Shown here in pieces: positions 12,068 through 24,000 of a DNA stretch of 60,000 nucleotides; the first letter of the stretch is position 1; each line of letters begins with the position of its first letter. The notes beneath the pieces were generated by a model. It made no database searches. It saw only the letters and a program-made list of their open reading frames with translations, and was not told the origin of the DNA. The DNA lies in assembly GCF_037975245.1 (NCBI RefSeq), contig NC_092583.1:13607764-13667763 (forward strand), given 5' to 3'. Made by a program: the position numbers and the translations under genes. The stretch is from Apostichopus japonicus. Taxonomy: Eukaryota > Echinodermata > Holothuroidea > Aspidochirotida > Stichopodidae.

Positions 12068-15000
12068 ATCCCCATCAACAATAAGATCTGCCAAGCTACC
12101 TGGATTCACAGATGACAACATTTTAGTGTTTCGCTCTCGGTATAACCATAATGTTACTCCCAGGTCTGTGCTCAACCCCTCTCCCCCCCCCCCTCCCTCC
12201 ACCCATCTCCAATTTCATTTTTTTTTCAACTTGATATCTGGTCATTCTGGTGATGTATTATTTAACTAGAGAGAGAGAGAGTTTTGGAAATATATGAACA
12301 ATTGAAACATTGCATGATGCATCCATATATGGACTAAATGGACCATACATGTACAGGAACTGATAGTGATCTAGCCATATAGAGCATGAGGACTTTATCC
12401 AGTCACTAGATACAGTAGTTATTATTTAGATTAGACCTGCATATCAGGGCAGAAATTAACATAAATGAATGAAGGTGTGGGCTTTCAATCTTATCACGGT
12501 TAAAAATACCTCTTGTAACCTCTCTCTCCCGATCACAAACTTCGAGAGAATTGCGGTCCTGTTTATTCGTCATTTCTTTTCTTTTACGGCTTGTAGTTTA
12601 TCGGGAAAAGCCTCCATCACCGCCCAGCAGAGCTCAACTTGAGAGCAAGAAGACGAAAGAGGGAAGAAGCTACATTGACTCTATATGGTTGCTGTCAAAG
12701 AATTTAAACTTTATATTGCTGCTTATAAGCTATGGTAATGTATTGTCCATCCTTCAGTAGTGTATATATTACAGCAGATAAGCTGTGTTATGTTATTTGT
12801 CTATTAATGCCTAGATCAAACTGTAGTTTACATAGCTCACCACAATAGCTATTTGGAGATGTATTGTCCCATGTACTTCTGTGTCACTGCATATAAAGCT
12901 TATGCACATGGTGATGTAATGTTATCTGACTGCCTCTGTACTTTAATATTACTGCATATATTAGCTATTTTGAGGTATTGTCCACCTGCTTTTATATTTT
13001 ATGTTGCTCTTTATTTAGCTATTGTGAGGTATTGTCTGTCGTTCTATTATGTATTTTATGTTGCTGTTTTTTACCTATTGTTAGCTATTGTATCTGCCGT
13101 TCTATTATGTTGCTGTTTATTAGCTATTGTGAGGTATTGTGTCTGTCTTTCTATTATGTATTTTATGTTGCTGTTTTTTACCTATTGTTAGCTATTGTAT
13201 CTGCCGTTCTATTATGTTGCTGTGTATTAGCTATTGTGAGGTATTGTGTCTGTCTTTCTATTATGTATTTTATGTTGCTGTTTTTTACCTATTGTTAGCT
13301 ATTGTATCTGCCGTTCTATTATGTTGCTGTTTATTAGCTATTGTGAGGTATTGTATCTTCCGTTCTATTATGTTGCTGTTTATTAGCTATTGTGAGGTAT
13401 TGTGTCTGTCTTTCTATTATGTATTTTATGTTGCTGTTTTTTACCTATTGTTAGCTATTGTATCTGCCGTTCTATTATGTTGCTGTTTATTAGCTATTGT
13501 GAGGTATTGTGTCTGTCTTTCTATTATGTATTTTATGTTGCTGTTTTTTTACCTATTGTTAGCTATTGTATCTGCCGTTCTATTATGTTGCTGTTTATTA
13601 GCTATTGTGAGGTATTGTATCTGCCGTTCTATTATGTTGCTGTTTATTAGCTATTGTGAGGTATTGTGTCTGTCTTTCTATTATGTATTTTATGTTGCTG
13701 TTTTTTACCTATTGTTAGCTATTGTATCTGCCGTTCTATTATGTTGCTGTTTATTAGCTATTGTGAGGTATTGTGTCTGTCTTTCTATTACTGTATGTAT
13801 TTTATGTTTCCTGCAGTTATGTTGCAGGTATGGTAAAGTACAGTATTCTTTATCTGTTTGTATCTTGTATTGCTACTGTGGTGAGGTATTGTGTGTCTAC
13901 ATTCTGTAGTTTCTTTTACTGGTTTGTATTGAGATGGATTATAATTCATATGAATGTAAATTAACTTAATATGAACATTAGTGACACACCTGTAGACTTT
14001 CATTCTTAAATCATGTTGTCTGATTTACTCCTTTTTTTCTTTCAATATTTCAGGTATAAATGTTGGCTGCTATTACGCCATCGGAACTCTTCTCAACCAG
14101 ATTGTTCTCTCAGAGTTTCCGGTAAACCTTTCTTCCTATTCTTCAAGCCCTTCAATATTTCATGCCATATTTCCTCACAGGCTCTGAGACCAGTTCGTCA
14201 CATGATCAAGTGTTTGTATGCATCTATATATTAAAAAACGTGAAAGAACGTTAACTGCGATTTGCATGGAAGCGAAGTCCTCCACTGCAAAAGATTGTAG
14301 ATTAAAACTAGCTGATAGACGAAACTGAATCATCATCTGAGTCCATTGTACTGTTTAGCTACGTACGAATGGTACAGCCATGCTGTATACTAGGAGAGAA
14401 TTTAGGAAATTGGTGATTATTTCTGGAAGAGTTAGCAACTTTGTCATTTATAAATATTAATAATAACCTGGGAGAGGTTTGTTGAATTTTTTTGGCTACA
14501 AGATGAATTAGTCATCGAGTAGTCATGTGTGTGGAATTGGACTGGAAATTGAATACTAAAGATTGATTACATTTTGTGGAAAAGATTATTACGTACAGGG
14601 GGTATTAAAAATGCATGGCTGAACTAATTATTGGAGACTACATCAACCAATGGAGTGTTAAATTGCATGCTCTATATGGCATGATACTATAGTGCAGGTA
14701 ACATTAAGACATGAAAATTGTTTTAAGTGTTAATTAATGGAGTGTTACATATATGTTCAAAGCATGACAGTAAACATAGCTGACATTGTTTATGTCACAA
14801 AAGCACATTATTAAGTCTTGTTGATGGAGACTTGTTACATCATATTTTTTATGGAAATCATGATAAGACACGTAAAGTTAGGAGACAAAAGCCTTTGGCA
14901 AGGTAATTAATTTGAAGGATTGTTACGTGTGTTCAAAGATTGGTAGTGTAGTATTAAAGGTAGCCCACATTCTTGTTTATGAAACTTCAGCATCGTATAA

Positions 15001-18000
15001 ACTGAGTAAGGTTGATGGGGTGTTTAAATACATTATAGGTTATTATAATCTCTAAGCAAAGAACAGTTTGTCTGCTATATTGTATTCTGAATGGTCACTG
15101 GATCACCTGTCTCTTCACAAGAACTGCACTATTACCTATAATAGTGATATGGTAATTCTAATGTCATTGGTACAAGTTCTGTTCTAATCAACTTTAAAAA
15201 AAATTAAAAAAATAAAAATATAAATTTTTAATTTGGTTTAAATTTAATTCTTGTTTCAATGTATTTTTAGTTTATACACCAGATTGAATGGACTTGTCTG
15301 TTCCATGTTTCCAATTTACGACTAATTTAACTTGAGGACTTTAGGATACATTAAAACTCTCTTTGTAATGGTCCTATGAATTTCTTGTAATGTTTAGGTT
15401 ATATTATTACACTGCCTGAATGATTGAACCAAGATAGTATTTGTAGTCAATCACATTTCTGAAGTATGTTTTCTTATTTTGTTCTCTGCAAGTTGGGCAA
15501 TTCCTAAAAGCAGTTACATTCACAACAAAAAATTCATGACAGCTACTAGTGCTGAAAATCTCAAATATTTGATATCATTTGCTTGGTCGTCGCAACAAGT
15601 CGTGTAAACTCTGAATTACAAGGTACCTTGTGAATCAACACTGTGAATAAACACTCAGCCAACAAGCACTTATTAGTCAGGAGTACCAGCTTGCCTTCGT
15701 GTATTTGATCATCTTGTGGATTTAATAATAATCATAATAATAATAATTCAGTGGATTTATTTGTTATGCACATTTAAATATTGATACCAATCATCAGTTT
15801 TTGATTTCATCAGTTTTCTCAGAGACGAAGTAAGTCGTCGCTAGTCGGCATTGAACATTGCCCTATTTTGACATGATTGAATGATTTAATGTAATAGTTT
15901 GAATTGGAAAATGTTAGATATGAATGACAGACCGAAACGAATCTCTTTAACAAGCATAAGAGATTCGTGATTGTACTAAAAATTATTAAGTGATTATTAA
16001 GAGCCTGCAATGTCTGTCTTCACACAAGTCCTTCAATTGTTCCACGTAGCTGTGAGATATTTGAGATGTGGACAAATATCTCTCAAGTGGAGAGGAGAAG
16101 GTGAAGTCAAAACAGTATAATATGCTATATTTGTTTCATAGATTGCTTAGATAAAATTTGAAGAAGATAATTAGATGCCATTTTGTTGATAGAGTGGTTG
16201 ACCTTTATGATTGCATTCTGAGTATGATATATGGCCATAGTCAAGTCTCAACCATGGGATAGATAAACAAGAAACAGTTGGTTTGACACAAGCCTTGACT
16301 GAAAAAAGAAAGCATCTTGATAACATCTGAAAACAAACTCAAAGTAACTTTTATTTGCTGCCAACAATGATTGAAAGGCTATATATGGTAGCATTCTAGA
16401 AGCTGTATACTTATTTTATAGGGTCATTACATGTAATACTTGATGCAATAAATGGCGTTCCCATTTGGACTTGAACGATGAACATCCTTAGCTGTAAAAA
16501 ATTAAAACTGAATTTTGTTATTAGCTGTTGTTCTGTCCCAGCTGCCAATTTTGTGTATTAAAACTCAAGCCAAGCCATGTAATTATTTCACACATAACTT
16601 GATAGCACACAATATGTCACTTAGAGATCTATGTGTTACATTTAACAACCATATAAGCTGCTCTAAGTCGTTCAGGCCATTAGCCAGTAATTCAGAGTTT
16701 GGGACGGTGCATCAACAATTTGAGGGGCGCAACAATCTGAGGCGGGGGCATAACGAACATGTTCTGCTATTTGTGCAGGTGTAAGCTCACATGAATTTGG
16801 CGGGGGTGGGGGAAGGGGTGGTCTGCATGTGATTGAAGGTAAACTGTGCTCCAGTCCGGCTACAGGCCTGGAGCTGTTGATCTTTTATTTATTTGAAGGT
16901 TTCATCTCTCTACTCTGTTAATCATGCGACAACTTGAGTGCGTCAGAGATAGTGGTGTATGCAAAATAAGATGTAATTTCTACTTTGTTAAAGACAAATG
17001 TGATGGTACCACTAGATTTTGTAAATATAAAAATTAAATATTTCAGCGTGCATGGTTTCATACATTGGAGATAATATAGCAGCCCAGATTTATGCAGGTC
17101 AATCTTATAAATGGAACTTGCAAGTAAAATAATGTTATATAATTGGGAATGGGGATGTTGCTACTCACTCCATTTTGCCTAAACTTTGTATTATAATCAA
17201 TGTCCTGGTACAGCTTAATACATGGCTGATATATAATACTTTTTTAGTTTGTCTATGCAAACTGGCACCATGTATACATACATACACCCATATATACATT
17301 CATATATATATATCTATATATATATTTATAAATATATGCTCTTATAGTCATTAGTTTTAAAATCCTGAATGTTTCTCTTCAACGTCAATATTTGGTTTAT
17401 AGATCTATTTGTTTGGTTATTCGTACATGAAATTTTATGTTTCATGCTTTGACAGGAATTAATATGTTTATATTTAGAACTGTAATATTGAAGTGTTTGC
17501 TAGGGTTCTGGTTTTATGAAGCATTGTGGCCCTTGCATATGTACTTCAGTTACAAAGTGATAATTTTAAAAACATGCTCCTGTCTTCTTCAGATGGGTTC
17601 AGATTGGTATCGAAAGACGTCTTCTGGGTCTTATCAAACAATCAATTATTAATATATAATAAAATAAAAATATATTATATAAAATATTAAACATTAAATT
17701 ATGTTGTGGTCTTACATCTTCTTTCTCCTTCTTCTTCAATTCGTTCTTCTTTAGGATTCTGAAGTCCAGATTGGTATCATTGGTCTTGCTCTGGTCCTAG
17801 CAGGGATCGTAGGCTCTGTTGTAGCTGGCATCTGGCTTGATAAAACCAGAACGTACAGGTATCGTCAATTGATAATTCAGTACTCGAGTCAACTTTATCA
17901 CCAAACGGTACAAAGCACTCTAGTCCAACGACACCACTTTCACTGATCATTATTTACATTGGAAAAGGTTTCTGCTTGTCTTGTTCTTCAAGATATAGAA

Positions 18001-21000
18001 ACCACTTTTACATAGAAATTGCACAGGCTGTCGTACATTATACGTATGCATGATTTGTTCAAATTTGTTTTCCCAGGTGGGAAGAGTAAAGTATGCTCTT
18101 CAAAGTATACTCAATACCCTAAAAAAAAAACTAAAACAAAAAATGGAAAACGGTAAATTGCTAACTGTTTTCTTTCTTTCATTGTTTTGAGGGGAAAAAA
18201 AATTCCAAAATGGGGAATATGGTGTTAATGAAATTTATTCATGCATTACAAATTTCTGGATCGGGTAGATTTTAAGGATTAATTTGTAATATGAAGGACC
18301 ATTTATGCAGGTTTTTAAAAATTTCCTTATTTCCAAGCTATGCAATTTCAGTAGTTTGTGTGATTGATTTTGAGAGAATTTACTTCAGTAGGCCAGCCGT
18401 AGAGTAGAACAAGGTTGTCATGTCAGATAAATTATTAAGTTAAAAGTCAACCATTTGAGAAAATGTTTCAAATTTGCTGTTTTCCATGGGATAACGTAAA
18501 AGAAAAAATTACAAAAGAGAGAATGCTGAGCACCGAGTTATATTCATCAATTAATTTGTTCGTTTAACCTCCTCTCGGTGATAAAGGTAGAAAAATGTTT
18601 ATTGGTTTGATCTATTGAAATCTTTATCTGGATTAGTAAAATTGATGAACTTTTAGTGACCTCTGCCCTTTGCCCTACTTATTCAAGTTATCGCCAGAGT
18701 TCTCTCCTACTCAAAATCTCTAGTTCAGTGGATGCCAAACTTTTAGGCTCAAGACCCCAGAGCTTACACAAAGAGTAAGCCACTACCCACCTGGACCCCT
18801 CCCCCCCTCCCCTCCACACACACCTTTCCAACTTTTAATACATATAAATTAAGTGTTCGATGTCTGGAAATATCCTTTGATCCCCCGAAAAATGTTCACA
18901 ATCTATAATTTGTAAGACTTGAAAAGTTATTTTACTATTGGTACCACTGCCTCATTGATATAACTATTTATTACCAATGTACATGCTAGTGATTTAATGG
19001 CAGAAATAAACAAAACGATACCTCTTTTGAGGATTGCATCCCATTGTTCGCAGATCTAGATTGTAAAATAGACATTTTTTTTCCTTCGCTCTTTTGAAAG
19101 ATTTGTACTTATCTTTCGAAATGTTTCTTCATGATAAAGTTGATAGAATTCTCTCAAAGTTCTCGTTAATTTAATTAATTAATTGATTTATTTATCTTTC
19201 TTTAGGGGTACTTGTATAGCTGTCTATCTTCTCTCATTAACTGGCATGGCGTTGTTTACAGCATCCATGAAGTTAGACCAGCTGTGGATCGTTGGCCTTG
19301 TTGCAAGCTTTCTTGGGTAAGGGTTTTGCTGTGATTTACATAGCCTCTTGCACCCCATCCCTCACCCCCCCCCACCCCCATTCCCTCCCTGAGAGGACAT
19401 GATATTTCCAAGCTGACAGCAAGACACTTTCCTAAAAACCTTTATCAACTTTCTTTATTCCTCTGTTGGATTTGCACTTCCACTATACTCAGTGTGTTGT
19501 GACTACTGCATTACCAGACTACTGCATTACCAGTACATGTCCATATATGCTAATTAAAAGCCAGGGTATCATCCTTGTTTGAACAGAAATGCCAAATATT
19601 GTCAGTAGCAGCATATGCTGGTTGCATTTGTTAGCGTAATCAATTTACAAATTGTAGTTTCAGTGTGATGTGTATTTGATATCCATAAGCTTACAGTAAC
19701 TTGTGTCATGCTACTGAACTGAAATATATTTACCTTGTCAGGCAATATATATTTAATATTTAATACTGTATCTAAGTGTAGTATTTCAGTATACTCAACG
19801 GTATCTCAGGGATGTCCGTTGGTCTTGTGATTGCATCGCTTTAGCACTACAAGAGTGGATTACATTTTTTCCCTGAAACAACTAATTTATGTGTATTGAA
19901 GATTTGGTTTTATTATTCAGGTTTTCAAAATATTAATTTTTTCTAAAATTGATCATTATTTTTGCACAATTTTATTTATTTATTTTTAATAAAATTTAGG
20001 AAAAATCTTAAAAATGAATACTCCCAGACGATTGATGGTTTCACTGTACACATATGATTGCTTTTCTTATTGTAATAGATTCCGACATTGACCGAAAGTT
20101 TGGCGAACAATAAAAACACACACACATTCATTAAATCTTGAGAAACAAAAATCACCACTTGACAGGAAGAAGGTTTTAACCAATCAGATTCAATCAGATA
20201 CATTGTCTAAAGATGATCAAATTCTTGTTTCACTGCTACCCGGCTCGCGACCCACTGTGAAAGCCTTTTTTTTGGGTACCATTTTGGGGAACGTGACCCT
20301 AGTGTGGGAAGTAGATGCAGCAGGCCACCACCGATGTTATTTTACCTCGCATCAGGAGGGACCTCACTCTGGTCCGTTCGAAATGATGACGTTTTGCTTT
20401 TGTTTCAGTTTTTTCATGACAGGATATCTACCGTTAGGCTTTGAATATGCTGCAGAGTTGACCTACCCAGAGTCGGAGGGAACTTCGTCCGGTCTCCTGA
20501 ACGCTTCAGCTCAGGTAAATTTATTCCTTGCGAAAGGAACGATATATATGATACCAGTGCTTAATTAGTACTCTACCTCGGGTTAATTCCTCCTAGCAAA
20601 GAAGTTTATCGCCCTCAATGCTTTTGTAAGGCATCAGGTTAATTTGAGTCCCACTATCAAAGAAGGATATTATCCTGGTATTTTGTTGATGCTTTCAGCT
20701 CAGGTTATTCAATCCTTCTATTAAAGAAAAAAAAAGAATTCCTCAATGCTTTCTTATTGCTTCAGCTCATGTTATTCAATCCTTGTATTAAAAAAACAGA
20801 AAGATTCCTGATGCTTATTTAATGCTTCAACTCATGTTATTCAGTCCTTCTAACAAATAAAAGAATGATTCCTGATGCTTTCTTAGTGCTTCAGCTCGTG
20901 TTATTCAGTCCTAACAATAAAAAAATGATTCCTGGTGCTTTCTTAATGCTTCAACTCATGTTATTCAGTCCTAACAAATAAAAGAATGATTCCTGATGCT

Positions 21001-24000
21001 TCTTAATGCTTCAACTCATGTTATTCAGTCCTTCTAACAAATAAAAGAATGATTCCTGATGCTTCTTAATGCTTCAGCTCATGTTATTCAGTACTAACAA
21101 ATAAAAGAATGATTCCTGATGCTTCTTAATGCTTCAACTCAGGTTATTCAGTCCTAACAATAAAAAAATGATTCCTGGTGCTTTCTTAATGCTTCAACTC
21201 ATGTTATTCAGTCCTAACAAATAAAAGAATGATTCCTGATGCTTCTTAATGCTTCAGCTCAGGTAATTCAGTCCTAACAAATTAAAGAATTATTTCTGAT
21301 GCTTCTTAATGCTTCAGCTCCTGTTATTCAGTCCTTTGAACAAATAAAAGAATGATTCCTGATGCTTCTTAATGTTTTCAGCTCATATTATTCAGTCCTA
21401 ACAAATAAAAGAATGATTCCTGATAATGCTTCAGCTCAGGTTATTCAGCCCTTTATAAAGAAAGAAATGATTCCTGATGCTTTCTTAATGCTTCAGCTCA
21501 GGTAATTCAATGCTTCTGCTCATGTGTATATATACTGTTAGCCTGCTTTGTACACATTCAGGAGTAATCCCTCAGTCCGTCTAATCTAGTTTACATTAAT
21601 ACTGAATATCACTACCAGATACCCTCTCTGGTTTACATTCCTAGAGGTCTCTGCAGTTTATCTTGCCCTGTTTGAAGCCTCTAACAACAGCTGTTTTGTT
21701 TTGCAGGCTTTTGGGATACCGTTCACCATTTTGGTGGGCATGGTGGTTTCCAGTAAAGATGCCATCTTTGGAAATTTGATTCTAACCGGTTCCCTCTTGA
21801 TTGGATCTGTCTTGACTGGTGAGTTTCTCTTCTATCCAATCGGTCCTCGTGATGAATTTAAGTTTACAATTTTTTATCTGCAGGATAAGTTGGGTGGGTC
21901 GAAAGTTGAGTGGTTCTCCCTCTCTTTAGTGTGGCACAAAAAGTGATTTTGAAAGCGTGATTTTGTGTAAATTTGTGAAAATGATACCAGGGTTGAAGTT
22001 AAAATGCCATGTGACTGTAAGATCAACATGATTGTCAGACTTGTTTACTGTTGACAATTTGCCTTTCTCTTCTGAATTCTGAGACGCTAGAGGATCAAAC
22101 CATTGTGGCCAAAAAAGAATGGTTTCTCCGTTGTCCTTACATATACTCTATCAGAAACTGCTTTCAAAACACCTGACATTATTGACAATTTCTTTAGTTT
22201 GCCTACACAAGCTAACATGTCTAGGAAGATCCAGATGTATGGGTGACCCTAGATAAGTAGTTAACGTAAAGCCATGTGCCGATGCATTCTGGGTATCATT
22301 TTAGGTCTAAGTGACAGACATAATTTAAAGAATGTTTTGGGCTAGGAGATGGATCATTCTGGCTTCATCCTTTGTCTTAGTGACAGACATAATTTGAAGT
22401 ATGTTTTGGCTAGGATATGAGATCGAAGGTCAGCAGTCTGACTGCTATGAAGGAAACTACAGAGTTGATTGTGTGTTGAGTGAAGATTATAGGTGATTGG
22501 GCCAATCTCAGGGATGTTTTCATTTGAGTAATTCCCAAGGACCAAAAGAAACACCGAATTATGCGAAGAATATAGTCTAGTTAATTGTTCTAAAATGTGT
22601 GAGTAAAATTACAAACTCTGTGCAATGCTGAACAACTTCTGGAAATTCAGAAAAATTTAGCAAGTTCCTTTCTATTTGACAGCCTAACAGACTTGTTGAT
22701 GTTTTTTATTCTGTTAATTAACTTTCTAGTTGAATTAATCCGAAGCTAATTATTATTATGATTTCGTTTTTCCCTTGTGTCTTATTTTTTAGCCTGCATC
22801 AAGGCTGATCTCAGACGGCAACGTGCTGAAATGCAAGAGGTAAGCAAGCCGAGCCAACTTTGTCCAGAGTTTACCGTAAATTTGACTTTGAGCTGTTTTG
22901 AGCTTTTGGTGAATTCTGACAGTCAGCCCTTAATGATTTAGTTCTCTTTTCTGTTGTGATTAATTGTTCTGTGAACTAGCTTGAACTCTGTTAATTGTCT
23001 GTTAATTGGTCTGTTCCAATTGTTATTTTGAGAAATGTCTACCGCATGTTTCTGTTTGTAAGTTGTTACACCTACCCACATATTTGATATGTAAAATATT
23101 AAAACACACCCATATGCCCGTATCATTGCCCCGGTTAATAGCATGGAATATATACATTGTTACCAAAGAAAATATAAAACGCGTCAAGTCAGGCAACCAG
23201 TAAGTTTGATAATAACTGTACATATTTTAATTAGTTATTTTCGTATCTAATGGAGCTGGTTCGTAGTCGTCAATTGGGTGTGTGTGTTGTGTGTACTGGT
23301 TCTAAACTGGTTCTATTCAATTTTGGTAAAAGCTGAATAAAATCAAAAGAGTTCGACAAAAAAAATTGGAGGGTTGGAAAATAGTCAATGCAAAAGCTGA
23401 TGTGTTACTCAAATCCATAATTGACAAAGTTAGTTTTAATGTCATTCCCAAAAATGATATCCTAGAAGTAATGAAATGAGATTAGTCATTCGAGACTCGG
23501 AAATGTCATTCATTATGAAAAATGCTAGGCTCGTGAATTTTTGTCACTTTGTTTTCTTTACATAGAAATATTTGAACAGTTTTGCAACATGTTTGTTTTT
23601 TTTCTCACAAAATGAAATGAACACAGAACACAGTTAATACAAGTACAGTGAACGAAGAGCAAACAAACAGTGGGTTTGATAAACAAGAGATTGACCCGGT
23701 GCCCAGCCAGGAAGTATGTCATTCATACTTGACTCTGAATACCAGTGTCCATCTCACCATCAGCATAATCAGCTAGAATATAAGCTCACATGAACCATTT
23801 CAACCAATCATGATGCAGTATTGAAGTGATTCAAGTCATTGCTTAGAAATCATAATCGAGTGAAATGACAGCATATTAAAGACAATTGCTTATCTTAATA
23901 TTTATTAATGAAAAAAATTAATGGCATGACAGACTGCCAAAACAGCCTTTTTGCTTTTCGGTTGGCAAGTTTATAACCAAACCTACCGAGTATTATGCAA

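Noticed and set aside
11675-12269. Long open frames with poly-Ser, poly-Pro, poly-Leu, poly-Gly and poly-Glu on both strands
   Set aside because: They are the six frames of one (CTC)n repeat; only 11675-11795 is coding, as part of FLVCR exon 2.
12853-13909. Open frames predicting hydrophobic, cysteine- and tyrosine-rich repeat proteins
   Set aside because: They read through the intron 3 minisatellite in all three forward frames, lie between in-phase FLVCR exons, and show no codon bias or homology.
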